A DNA stretch of 64,000 nt from Dryococelus australis (lineage: Eukaryota > Arthropoda > Insecta > Phasmatodea > Phasmatidae), in NCBI GenBank assembly GCA_029891345.1, contig CM056995.1, positions 83,329,895 through 83,393,894 of the forward strand. Direction: 5' to 3'. The translations under genes and the position numbers were made by a program. Under the pieces are notes generated by a model. That model saw only the letters and a program-made list of their open reading frames with translations, did no database searches and was not told where the DNA came from. Shown piece by piece: positions 45,153 to 56,829 of the stretch (position 1 is the first letter of the stretch; each line of letters opens with the position of its first letter).

Positions 45153-47946
45153 ACACTACTGAAATAACACAGGGAAATTCGAACTCGAAATCACTCAGGC
45201 CGAAAGTCAGTGGTGTTGTACTATTCACACCATGGACGTTGACACCGTCCGAGAACCTGTTTTTCATCTGCTTTCACAATTCTCGCAACCAGATGTCACA
45301 CTGGGATTCGCAAATGAGGCGCACGTCGTATGCTTTGGCAATACTGACATCTCCGCTGATCCGTTAAAATAATCTTGTTGTTACCACAGGCGCGCGGTGT
45401 CTTCAGAGAGAAAGATCTACCCCAGCTGGGCTTCCCTCGCAGGTTGTCCAACCACTGAATGCACCGTGAAGTGTAAACGGAGCCCATTAACCCACCTGCA
45501 CCGTGACACCTGAGTAACTCCACCGTACACTCCCCACAACAAGTCTGGAGGGGAGAAGTGCTGTACACTACCGCTATCAACTCTCTACAAGGCCGGTCTA
45601 CGAAAGGGCTGTTATATGTTTCGATGTATCGATTATTACAATAGTTGAAAATTAAATAGCGATCTATACACTATTAATGGTAGTATCGATGTACTGGTGA
45701 TACAGTATTACTGAGGTTATCGGCATTATATATATTATTTGCGTGATCTATTCACACTGTCGAATTTTAACTTTCATATACAAACTCATTTGACAAAATT
45801 TTAAGAGGGTTGTTTGACGAAATACGGCCCACAAATTTTTCCATCTAAGTTCATGAGATAATCTCAGTTGCGACTGGAAATATGTAGGGTTGTAGAGCTT
45901 TTCATTTGACTTACCTAAAATCAGGTGTATTTTTTTTTTCAAGATAAATAATGCTGCTGTGTTAGAATGTAATCTAGCATAAGTACAAATTATAAATACG
46001 AATTTTTTTAGATTTCAAACTACGTTTTATTTAATGTATTAGATGCATTTATTTGCACTATGAAATTTAATGCTTTTAATTTTTTTTTAATATTACCGTG
46101 CAATAAGCACTTTTAAGAATATTCACGTCGAATACAGTTTTAATATAAATTATTTCCATAGAATCGTCTTATTTCCAATTTCCCTATTTTGAAATTTTGT
46201 TTGTGTGGGAGGAGATGGTTTTTCCTGTGCACGATTCTGGTGGATGAAGCTATCAAACATAGAAATTAAAAAAAATAGCTCCTACCCAAAGTATTTAACG
46301 GAAACTGGAGCCATCGTACAGCTTTTTTTTTTTTTTTTTTAATACAGAAAATGGCGGCTTCAGAAATATTTCCGTGACGTCAAAACCTTTCAAATTTATT
46401 TTACAATCTTTGAAACGTTTTGGCGGGAAAATATTTGACAGTATGACAGGGCTTTAGCTACCTCGCTCTCGGAATTCGTTATCGCGCTTATGGCGAATGT
46501 TCAATCTTCTCAGTACCTACTCAGTACTTAGTAACAAAATTTTGACCATGTTATTGTAACCATTAAAAAAAAAATCATATTCGTCTCTACGTTTTGAGCT
46601 AAGCAAATTTCCTACCCAGAGAAGTCATTCCTGAAATGAACATTAATGGAAGATAATGGTAATGTTTTTAGTTGCACAGGGAGAATCGTTACAATGATGT
46701 TAAAAGTGACACAAACGGTAGAATAAAGAATAAATCTGGCCCCATTCATATTTATTCCCACAACAACATACGACATGCTCGCACGAACTTCGCAGAACTC
46801 ACAAGCGAAAATTGTTTGATAAGGGCGACAGACAGCTAAACTCATTTCTGGAAAAACGCTTATCGTCTTTCAGAACCACGATGTGCAGTATGTGCATCAA
46901 GTTTAGCACATTTCTCCCCACAATATATCCAAGACGTCAGTATTTGCGGAAATTTATTATCATCCCGTGAATAAATAGACTGCACGGTGCACTGTGCTTG
47001 ACCTCTACCTACAATTCAATGCAAACAATTCCCGGAAACACAGACTATATAAAATGAATACATGCTCTACATCAATGAGATTTGTATCTAATGGGTTTGA
47101 GTTCATTTAGCAGTGACTTCTTAAACCTACATTATTTATTTGGAGAAAGGGCTATGTTGTTCGTATTTCCAGCAATGGACTGCGATGGTTACAAGAATGT
47201 TTTGGCATTGTAGTACAATGCAATCGAATTCCAACAAGACCTCTGTTACACTGTCGCAACTGTAATTATGATATCGTGTAAATTGCATTCAATAAAATTG
47301 TTGAAAATATGAGTAGTTTTAACTATAGATGTGTGCACAATTGTGCATTGCCCAACACAAGTAAATCGTGTTTATAAAAGTTTGGCGGTTGATCCGCTAG
47401 GACATATACGCATTATAACATGATTGATAATAGATAATATTCAGGTCTACATAAATGAATGACCTTAAAACGGACGAATACATTATAATTTTAATATTGA
47501 ACTACTAACTCCCATGTCCGAATTTCAAACGGATTACATAATAACATTCTCATCTACACCTTACTAGAAACAGAAAATCTATGCTAATAAATTCGAGATG
47601 GGACATTTTCCTAAATGTTATTTTCATTATTTGGGAGACAAAGCAAAGAGAAGCAAGACATGCGCATCAAAACTCGGAGAGCATTTATGTGCAATGTATT
47701 CATCTGGCGTTGTTCGTATACGGTTTTGCAGAGTATAAACATGGGATTTAAGTCAGTTATATTTTAATTGTATAATTTAATAGCATCTTAGTTCAGACTG
47801 TTTTTGCGTGGAGGAATTAAAATATAGAAACAATAACATTTAAAGCATTATTTATGATTGCTTTATTATAATAATTACAGCTTGCATTTTTCGGTAAAGT
47901 TGAATCCACATTCGGCCAAGTGCACTTATGCACTTATATAACAAAA
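45153..47946. other. Long spacer, nothing recognised
   Basis: The spacer is moderately GC-rich up to about 45600, then AT-rich. T-runs lie at about 46323-46340. No domain is seen in any frame and no repeat termini are identified. Confidence 0.4.
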
Positions 47947-47948
47947 TA

Positions 47949-50207
47949 GGTGAGAGTTGCCTATATCGTACCACTTTTTACATTTGCAATTTTATCTGTT
48001 TAAAATGAAAAAATACACGGTTTTACGAATTAGTATCAAAAAGTATGACTATTCATGGGTACATTTATGTGGGTTACATTTCAAAATGTAGCATCGGGGA
48101 AGAAATAAAGAACTTTTCGTAACAGACTGCAACTGGTACGATGTAAGAAACTGGTGTACTTAATAATACCCCCTATGACCTAAATCGTACCACAACGTTA
48201 TAAATTAAACCAAATGAGAGAACAAACAAGACAGCATGTAATAACACATACGATTATTGTAGTATTTATATACTAATAAAGTTTAATTTTTTTTTTCTAG
48301 TAAATGCAAGAAATATTAAATTATGTACAGGCTACACAAACAAAATGTTTCAGTTCTGACTTAACACCCGCACAACTCTCATGAACCCAGGATGTGCACA
48401 CTATACACTAAACCATATCTTTCAAAAAAGTTTCTTCACATACAGAACAATACCAGTCGTCACGTTGTAAGACACTTTCTATGTGGATCGGAATATCATG
48501 CTGTAATGAAGTGGATGACTGGTGTACATTGTGATCTAGGCCTTGATTTCTTCCTGCAGATGTAGAATGTTTCTTCGTTGTAGGTCCGTTAGTCTTTCTC
48601 TTCTTAATACTGGGCTGTGATAATTGTAGGTCATATGGCATGTCCTTTGCGATTTTCATTTTTAACTCTTTTACTTTTGCCTGTGTCACTTGCAACGCCT
48701 TCGCCAACTCCAAATCGTTTTTTGTATGGACTGCTTGTCAAAACACGTGCCCGTTGGGCCTTTCCTAACATACATCTTTTGTTGGGTCTAGGAATCAGTG
48801 AAAGTGATTCAATAGACACGCTGAGATTACAAGAAGTGGTCTGTGTTACATTAGGGCCAGTTGCATCACTTGGTTTTTCAACCAAAAGGACATTGTTTTC
48901 ATCTGAGTTAGGTGACTCATTAGTGGCATTGTCAGTGGGCCTGGAAGATGCACACAGATCAGCATCTTCATTGACTGGTGTAGGATCATCTGTTTGCTTT
49001 AGGTAGTCGGCTGAACGTTTGATCCTGACGCGCTTGTGCAACACACCACTGTCATGTTTACACCTCTTTCTCCACTAGAGACTGAACCCACCTGGCGTTT
49101 TGCTTTGTTAGCTAAAACCTTTTGGCATTTGTTTTGAACAGTGTACTAACGCCTGTTTCATCCACATCAAATAGGCGGGTCGCATCGATATTGTTTTCAT
49201 CAATGACTTGCTTTAATACGTCGAAAAACTCACCAACATGTTCCCTATTGAGCCCTCTTGCTAGAGCCATGGATGTTGCTTCTGGTTAACGTAATGCCAA
49301 CTCTTTATGACGAACTCTGAAAGCGTAAAACCACTTTTTACCCGCCATTTGAGTATCTCGATTAAAGTTATGTGAAATGTGTTGTGCTTTGCTATCTGAT
49401 ATGCCAGATTGCGTACATCGTTAATCGTGAATCCAAAAAGTAGTTCTTCCAATTTTAAAATATGTTCTACACGTTGATTTTCTATTTCAAATGGTAAGGT
49501 AGTAGTCCATCCAAGCGCCTTCGTACCACCGTTAGCAATTACGTTTCTACAGTCCAAGTGACCCTTTAGCGTTGGTTTTGTAATGCCGTACTGGCGGCAG
49601 CGCTCGTTGAACCCCATGTCCCCATTTCTGTACGCTGTCAGAGCCCTTTCCATGTCTGATTCACTCCAGGTACTATATTTTCGCCATTCTATAACACACA
49701 ATTAACACGTGTGTTACCTGTGTTTATTTAAAATTTATTTAATTGATGCAAATAAATTGCAAATATAGAGCTTCAAATAATATGGTATCCCAATTCGTAC
49801 CGGTACGAATTAGAAACCCCACCCGTGGTACGATTTAGGAAACTGCGAACAACTTCCACTCTTTACGAAATTCCTAACCTAAAACAGGTGCCTCGATACA
49901 ATGCGATCAGCCGTTACGTTCAATATTACTTACACCACAATGATAACTGCATGAAATCCAATAACACTTACATTGAAGTGCTGTATTATCTTACGTATGG
50001 AGTAGAAAAACTACATCAGCAAACACTCAAACAATATAACTGTAATAAAAACGCAACACGTGCTTACACTGACTAGCTATTTTCAAGGACTGCTCAATAT
50101 ATCTAGTAGTTCAAGTATTCACCGTGAGAGCACTCCACTAGTCCTGCTTTATAGAAAACCAGTCGTGGTACGATTTAGGTGGTTGTACGATTTCGGCGCC
50201 GTTCCCC
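47949..50207 (-). mobile_element. pogo/Tigger-like DNA transposon, internally deleted
   Basis: The element is 2259 bp. The left end reads GGTGAGAGTTGCCTATATCG and the complement of the right end reads GGGGAACGGCGCCGAAATCG. About 18 of the first 26 bases match, and TA flanks both sides (47947-47948, 50208-50209), as expected for the Tc1/mariner-pogo group. The motif GGTACGATTTAGG and variants recur at both ends. Inside lies a minus-strand transposase pseudogene without most of its DDE core, so the copy cannot move itself. Confidence 0.8.
48408..49701 (-). pseudogene. Broken pogo/Tigger-like DDE transposase
   Basis: The start chosen is at 49701. The N-terminus (TWSESDMERALTAYRNGDMG, residues about 10-30) followed by YGITKPTLKGHL is a Psq-type helix-turn-helix of the pogo/jerky/Tigger group. 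Next come ELLFGFTINDVRNLAYQIAK, a frameshift near 49366, then MAGKKWFYAFRVRHKEL with a TAA stop at 49286-49288. FDVDETGVST follows, with the first catalytic Asp at 49160-49162. A second frameshift lies near 49140. SSGERGVNMTVVCCTSASG follows. The frame then ends at about 48999, where the rest of the DDE core should be. The C-terminal tail is present in two further frames (48631-49044, 48408-48713) and ends in a Cys-rich WYCSVCEE. Family members usually have about 200 more residues in the core. It is clearly non-functional. Confidence 0.85.
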
Positions 50208-50209
50208 TA

Positions 50210-50713
50210 CTAGCCATCACACGCACGCTTTTACATGTTTATGCATGTGTCGATAAAAAAAATTTGCGTTTGTTAAACATTTTAATAATCATGTTAATTT
50301 ACCATTGCTTTTTTTTTTTAGCAAGGAATGTAGTGTGCAATCCGATAGAATTTAGTGTCGGAAACGTCAAAACTAACACAACTGACAGGTACACTTGCGG
50401 TAATGTCTTGCAAAAGTATCGCAATTAAATGTGGGAACAGGCGTACATCTTGGCCAAGGTTGCCTCGCTCAAATCCTGCACAGACTAAAAAGATCTGAAA
50501 AGTATTTTTAATGCAGACATTTGCGCGAATCCACTATTACAAGTTCAGGAAAGGTTTCAACTGATGATAGGCGAATGTCACTACTGACAATCATGCTTGT
50601 CAATACTGACAGCTGGGCAAGTGAGGTGCGACAGTAGGGGATAAATCAATCTTGAAGTAGTTTGAAAATACTGTCTTATTTTTCAATTTAAATTCTGAAG
50701 TGTATATTCATAT
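50210..50713. other. Spacer, nothing recognised
   Basis: No supportable feature. Confidence 0.4.
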
Positions 50714-50949
50714 AGGCTGTTCACGGTAAAGTGAGCACTTTTTAAGGCATTTTAAATTTCTCCTTTCATCCAATTTCCATCTTCCCGCTGCTTTTTAATA
50801 TCAACATTGCAAAAGTGATCAATAAAAACAGTGCATACATTTCACCAATATCAAAATTTAATGCCTGAGGCGGCAATAAGATATATTTATTAGCTGTTAA
50901 TGCCTGTTGGGAGGGCCTTAAAAAGTGCTCACTTTATCGTGAACAGCCT
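50714..50949 (+). mobile_element. Family A short subtype, second copy
   Basis: The 236 bp element has intact termini AGGCTGTTCACGGTAAAGTG and, as complement, AGGCTGTTCACGATAAAGTG. The interior corresponds to 42149-42381. It is the cleanest terminal pair of family A in the window. Confidence 0.85.
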
Positions 50950-51719
50950 ATAACTATAAAGTGCGGTTGGGAAGACTTCAATGGTCAGTACTGCCCCAAC
51001 TAAAATGTACGTTGGTAATAAATATCACGCAAATCAATTTTCTAGCACAGCTAATTTTTTGGTAACTTGTAAGCAATAATGGTTGCTGTACTGGCAAAAT
51101 TATAAAAGTTTATGCCGTTTCTGCCAAAAAAAAATTTGTTAGTCGTATTACCGGAAGAAAAAAATAAAATAGAAAGGAAAAAGAGATAAAAATACTTTCA
51201 TAAAAAGTCGAAAATAAAAAAAAACGCAAAAAAAAAAAAAAGCTGTTTCGACAAAAATGACACAAATTAAAAAATGTATAAGGATTCTATACAACCACAC
51301 ACAAAGAGTAGTGAAAAAAGCAGAAAGCGGAGTTCTGGTTCCCCCAAGAAAAATAACTGGATAAAGCCAAAAGTAGGCAAACAAGGAGAGGAATTCCAAA
51401 GGAAACATAAGAAAAAAACCCAATTAAAAACTAGCATAAATAAGGACGAGAGACGTGTCAAACTTCAAGTTTATCGTTAAGATTAATTTAATTTATACTA
51501 ACCTATAATGTTTATTTTATACATTGTTGTTAGTTCGGTAATAGCTGTTATTTAAATTTCCCTTTAATTTTTGTTCGACTTCAGACTATATCTTTTCACC
51601 ATACTATTGTTTCGTCATTACTGCTGACATTTACTTCTGTTATCAGTAGGTACTTTTTTAAAATTAGTTAGCTCGCAGATCGTTAATGGCCTACTGATTA
51701 TGCAACCCTTTCCTGCACC
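50950..51719. other. AT-rich spacer with A-rich tract
   Basis: A low-complexity A-rich stretch at about 51127-51245 generates Phe-rich frames on the minus strand. No gene is seen. Confidence 0.45.
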
Positions 51720-51925
51720 CGGAGGAATTCAGCGGGGATTCCGTACAGAATGAGAGAAGAGATTTTGGCGGCTCGTAACAGTGAGGTCTTGAGAGCCGAT
51801 GAGAGTGATCGAGGTGAGTATGCAGCAGTACCGGAATGAAAGGGCGGGACAAACGAAAGATCCCCGAGAAAAACCCGCCGACCAGTGGCAACGTCTAGCA
51901 CGACGTGTAACATCGTGCATCATAA
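51720..51925 (-). repeat. SINE type 1 body, head missing
   Basis: The minus strand has CCACTGGTCGGCGGGTTTTT and CTCGGGGATCTTTCGTTTGT, like the SINE at 26105. No A or B box remains. Three overlapping minus frames are SINE by-products. Confidence 0.65.
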
Positions 51926-52432
51926 CAACAACAGCAACATGTGTTCAAGCCTGGTGCAGGTAATGTGTGACCTACTCACCAAGCCATGGCCTTGTTACCA
52001 CTTTACCCTTCGTTTGCATTTTACATGGAAATGGCGGGTCCTAGGGAGTTACAACTAGGGGGGCTTATTTTCTAATTACGACGTCCTGCTTCGTCGAATG
52101 GTATCCACAATCACTTTAACCTCGCGGTGAAAATGTTGCATGCATTCAAAGGGTGCTAACCTCTATTATTTACATTGTGGGGGTGTGTACGACGGACCAT
52201 TCCTTCGTTTTATCCAAGATAGTGGTTTAATTAATCCGCATACCAATTTGTGCTCCTCTAACGGAAGTACTTTGCTTAATATCCTACGTAATTTTCTTTG
52301 TCACCCTCCGGCTTTAGGGGCTTCTACAGCCCTTATTATTTGTGATGGACCATGGGTGTCCGGAATCAATCTTCCTCTTTTCCGGTCGCGAATCACGTGC
52401 CCCAGTTTGTGAATATGTTTCCTAAACACGCT
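51926..52432. other. Spacer with one unrecognised frame
   Basis: A 90-codon plus frame at 52140-52412 has no domain I recognise and no clear splice or start context. Confidence 0.3.
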
Positions 52433-52485
52433 GCGCGCGCGCGCGCGCGTGTGTGCGTGTGTGTATATATATATGCACACTCACA
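52433..52485. repeat. Compound microsatellite (GC)n(GT)n(TA)n
   Basis: About 8 GC units pass to GT and then TA units. Alternating purine-pyrimidine DNA like this can adopt Z-form. Confidence 0.85.
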
Positions 52486-52717
52486 TATATAACAAATACT
52501 ATATTAATCAAGTTAAGAAAAATTTCGTACAACTCCCCCCCTCCTCCTCTTTTTCCCGGGTCATTAAACTCACAAGTTTTCTGTTAAAATCAAACGTAAA
52601 ACAAACCACCTCATTGTTGAAACACGAAAATATGACAGTTATTGTGGCAATTCTGCAGCCAGTGTTTGGAGCGTGCGAAAATCAGTCTACTCTAGCTTCA
52701 GTCTGCAGCTGCTAACT

Positions 52718-52780
52718 GGGTTGGAGCCAGGAATTCAACTCAGGGCGCATGTGCCGTCACTCAGAGATTCCATATAATAG
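52718..52780 (-). repeat. tRNA-like fragment
   Basis: The minus strand reads CTGAGTGACGGCACATGCGC, then CTGAGTTGAATTCCTGGC, giving weak A and B boxes. Probably a SINE head. Confidence 0.35.
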
Positions 52781-53599
52781 CATTCAGTTTAACCGAATAT
52801 TTTTCCTAACATAAACGGTCACACAGCCTATTCAGCATAGTGAAGCTTGGAGGCACTCCCTCACGTGATTTGTCTGATAATATGGCGGGAATAAAAATTA
52901 ATTCATGTTTGTTATTGCATATCTGAGGTAATAACGCACATATAATAGCCGCTTCCGAGTTTTATAATTCATGAATATGGATCGGGTAAAGGGGGTCACT
53001 TATGTGTTTCTTTAATACCTAATAGGTCATTAAGGTCTTAGCATTGTTGTTGTAGTAATGACAGCGGTGTATTTCTCCCGTCGTGGAAACAGGGAAAATT
53101 TTTGTCTTGTGATTAAATTGGCAGCTTATCAGCATATATAGTATCTGTTAATTGTTCGGATTTACATTATACAATAAAAACCCTTAAAAAGTTAACCATA
53201 TTATTATTTTTTTAATCTCGGAGTTATTACTTGCTGTATAGTGGGGGAGTCCGTTTATAATATATTCCATTTGCAAACAAATAAACCCGGTAGTACTATA
53301 ATGTAATTTTGGTTTTTTAGTTATAAATTTCAATCGCCGCAGTACATATACCATTCTGCACTTCTTCAAGTGGTCGTGACGGTGTTATTTTGCAAGAACC
53401 AATATATTCCATAATTTGTAAACATTAAAAAAAGTCTATATTGCCATTTAATATCCTTCTAGAAAATAACCACTATAATCGTACAATAATTAAAATTAGC
53501 TATTTTCCTTATTTCAGAACCTCGAAGGCAAGATGTCCCTACTCCATTCCTTTAAACTCAATCAACATCTTACCTTTGTAGTACAAAATTATTCCTTTT
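52781..53599. other. AT-rich spacer, nothing recognised
   Basis: No supportable feature. Confidence 0.4.
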
Positions 53600-54016
53600 G
53601 GCTGTCACGGTAAAATGGGTACGTTTGAAAGCCCTGCTTGAGATCTACTTGTATGCACGTTGTGTATTCTTCCGCCTTATGTAAAATTAACGTTCCCTTG
53701 GGCCTCATCACATTGTTCAAGCGTCGGTCAAGCGGAACTGTAAAATTGTTAGAAAAGGAAAATCTCTCAAATCTGCTCATTTGTACACTTCGATGTATTA
53801 GAAAAATACGGAAGGCGAAATTAATAATTTAAGTCATTATAAATAGTTACCCAACACTTTTTATTCGCCGTTAAGATATGGAACTACTTTCCCTCCATCG
53901 TTACCAACTTTACTGAGCGCATGCCACTCAGTGCGCCCGTAAAAATATATGCAGGCAAGGGCAGAGACTTTTTTCTGAGGTTGATTTCAAAAGTACTCAT
54001 TTGATTGTGAACAGCC
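53600..54016 (+). mobile_element. Family A MITE
   Basis: The left end is GGCTGTCACGGTAAAATGGG and the right end is the complement of AGGCTGTTCACAATCAAATG. The body follows the 8053 copy throughout (TTCTTCCGCCTTATG, GCGTCGGTCAAGCGG, CCATCGTTACCAACTTTACTG in part). Confidence 0.85.
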
Positions 54017-54514
54017 TTTTATCAGATTATTACTGATGAGTATATTATAAGTGACAGCAGTGAGAAATGTATTAAATGGAGAGGATCTGCACAGAAATCA
54101 AAGCCCCTCATGCCCTTCTTCAGAAACATTGTAAATGTGATGGAACGTTGTCATTGCACTTGATAGCATTCAGGCTAACATCACATAGGTTATTATTTAA
54201 ATAACGCGAGACAGGATTTAAAAAATGTACGATTTGGTAAATGAAATTCTATTTTGTAGTATTGTACACTCCATAATTACAATATAATCACTCCTTAATT
54301 ACAATATATTTAAACAAAAACTTACGTGACGTTATCCTGAATACTACTCATTGTAGCGACAATGTTAGGTCACACAATGTTTGTGAAGATAGGGAGGTGG
54401 GTTTTTAAATTCTTTTTGCGAATCAACTGAACTGTTTCACATGCTCCTTGTGTAGTCCATTTTCAATGTTTTAAAACTGATTTTCTGGAAATTATTTGTG
54501 GTTTTTCTACACTC
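54017..54514. other. AT-rich spacer, nothing recognised
   Basis: No supportable feature. Confidence 0.4.
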
Positions 54515-54722
54515 TATTGCTATTGGCTGCTCTCTGCTTGAGAAGACATTTCATATTTGACCGGGCCACTCGGAATTCGGCAACATCGGCATAGCTCCTA
54601 CGTGATTCGTGTGCAGACAGTTAACACGTGTCAAAAAGTAATTCAGCCAATCAAGATAGGTAAACGACTCTACTGTGTTTTAAAATATAACTTGTTCTTG
54701 AAATCTTTTTTGCGAATATTTC
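54515..54722 (-). mobile_element. Truncated copy of the 3520 hAT-like MITE
   Basis: In inverse orientation it shares GGCTGCTCTCTGCTTGAGAA, CACTCGGAATTCGGCAAC, ACACGTG and TTTTAAAATATAACTTG with 3520-3813. Both TAG-type ends are missing, so it is a remnant. Confidence 0.7.
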
Positions 54723-55555
54723 CGCCAGGAACGCAGATCGCAGTTGTTATCAATGTAACTACCAAATGCACGATCTCCTGAAGTTATTGGTGGAGTTAAC
54801 CGAACCTACCGAAACCAATACTAACCCGAGAATGTTGTTTGCATTTTAAGTGACCAGTGTAAACTACACGACGTGGTCGCTAGTCTGGCTCCGAACTGGC
54901 CAATCACAGCGTCCCTGTTCTCAAGTACACCAAGAATTACTCTCAACACTAGATTATTCTCGTGCTTGTTATCATAACAGTACGCGTCTCACAGTTTTCC
55001 ATGAATGAATAAATAAATAGGCTGATATTTTTAAAGATAAGTAAATAAAAAAATCCGCTGAAAAACGCAAAGCCAAAAAAAAAAAAAGTTTTGAACTCAG
55101 GCCTTGCTCGAATTCAGTTATATATTGGGTATTTGCATCGTTGCATACTTTACTTGCCCTTGGCACCCAAACTTGATGAATTCGGACAGGCAGTTTTGCT
55201 GGCTTCGTCAACAACTATTGTTAGCCAACTAATCACTTTTAATGAATGTGTATTCCTACGAAGAAATTGATAGTAAATTGCCGAAATTAATAGGGTTAAT
55301 CGAGGATTAAATAATATTTCAATTTGATTTACGTAACGTTTATTGTCTTGCTGATTGCACGTGAGTTTGCAATTTTGATTGCTTGTTCCTTACCTTTTGT
55401 AGATTATGAACATAAGCAAAATTAGAATTTATTCTTTAGAATTTTTTTAAGGTTCACCTGGCGATTACTATTACCTGAGTTCAAAATGCTATGCTACGAA
55501 GTAGTAATGTTGCCCTACTAACATCAAAATAAAATGATTAAGTCAAAATCATTTG
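54723..55555. other. AT-rich spacer, nothing recognised
   Basis: A short A-run lies at about 55075-55087. No gene is seen. Confidence 0.4.
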
Positions 55556-55599
55556 TAACCAACAAATTACTTCTCAAAATGGTGGCATATATATCGCAA

Positions 55600-55733
55600 A
55601 TACGGGACAAGTATACATCTTCGTGCACTCGTATACTTGCATACTTCATTTACAATTCGGACAGCGCCTATGATGTCACATCCTAAGACAGGTACGCACA
55701 AGTATGTACTTAAGGCGAATTCGGACACAGCCT
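55600..55733. repeat. Small repeat with GTGTCCGAATTCGCC end
   Basis: The complement of the right end, AGGCTGTGTCCGAATTCGCC, is a typical MITE terminus. TTCGGACAGCGCC lies inside at about 55655. The left boundary is not clear. Confidence 0.3.
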
Positions 55734-56159
55734 GAGTATCTATAAAGATTATGAGTATTATAGTGGCGTACAGCATTCAGTTTCAACTTGACAGCAGTAA
55801 CTGACAGCGAAATATTTTTGTAACTTATGCAGCATAAAGCTTCCTTATAGAAACATGTTCATAGTTTAATCCCTCTTCATTCGTATATTAGCATTGGATT
55901 CATTACTGCAGTTTTCTCGTGTGGTCACAAAAACTAGATTGCCGACCGTCAACTAGAGAGTTTTTCACTGCCTTTTTTCTCAATATTTTTTATGTTTATT
56001 TATAATTTTATATAGGTACACGAACTTAGAAATTATCCTGCACCCAATAAAGCAGAAAGCCGGTAACGTCACAGTATTTCCACAGCATATTTTTGAAACT
56101 AACGCTTACCTTGTTCTTTCCAGTTTAATGAGGGTGAGGTAGGTAACCACCACGAAGGT
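55734..56159. other. Spacer, nothing recognised
   Basis: No supportable feature. Confidence 0.4.
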
Positions 56160-56600
56160 ACACCATCATTTCAAAAGTATCCGGAATTTAAACTTGCGCG
56201 AAGTGTGTGCAGAACGGGACGAGTCTGTGGTATCGCGGTGAAAACTTGATGGTGCGCGGAGCCAAGCCTCGGCAGGCCGCGGGACAATAACACCACCGGA
56301 CCGGAATGCTTTACCTCCACATCCAGGTTTTTTCCCCTCCGGGGCCCCCCCCCCTCCACTTTCCCCCCTCGACCACCCTCCTACAAGTCGACAGGCTGCC
56401 TGCCACCTTCTCCCCTTCACGCACAGCGGACCGGCCGCGGACAAAGAAGAAAGAGGTCCTGTCCCTTCACCCCTACACCCCCCCCCCCCCCAGCAAGAAG
56501 TAGGCGACCCGGGAAGGTAAGCGCGCGGAACACATCGGCACTGCCGCAACACACCCCTCTCTTGACCCAACAAGACAGGCTTTCCACCAGTCTTGCCAAC
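56160..56600. promoter_or_regulatory. CpG-rich block with C-runs
   Basis: The block is GC-rich with C-runs at about 56345-56354 and 56478-56492. The 135-codon minus frame is Gly/Arg-rich and has no domain. Function is unknown. Confidence 0.15.
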
Positions 56601-56634
56601 TCAGTTGATTTTCCTCCAGATTGAGAAGATTTTA

Positions 56635-56829
56635 CACTGGAAAAAAAAATTGCGGCGTCCACAAACTGGTTTGTTGGTATTTATTCTGCCAAATTATTTT
56701 AGTTCTAACCACTAAACATTTATGCCACTGAAAATGTACGTATTTTATGGTGGCTACACGAAATAATTTCGCAGGTTGAATACCTACCAACAAAACGTTT
56801 TGTGGCCGCTACAAAGTATTTTCCCGGTG
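56635..56829. mobile_element. Family I element (CACT-ended, short)
   Basis: The 195 bp element has left end CACTGGAAAAAAAAATTGCG and complement of right end CACCGGGAAAATACTTTG. Both ends then show GCGGC-like and CCACAAA motifs. The interior has CCAACAAAACGTTTTGTGG and TGGTTTGTTGG, self-complementary words recalling family H. Confidence 0.6.

Noticed and set aside
44888-45367. 159-codon plus-strand open frame
   Set aside because: Runs from inside a hAT-like MITE into its flank. The related copy at 61945-62199 yields a different, shifted frame.
48617-49006. 129-codon plus-strand frame opposite the transposase
   Set aside because: Shadow of the minus-strand transposase tail, whose family match is clear.
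51148-51461. Phe/Leu-rich minus frames resembling a membrane protein
   Set aside because: Produced by an A-rich low-complexity tract.
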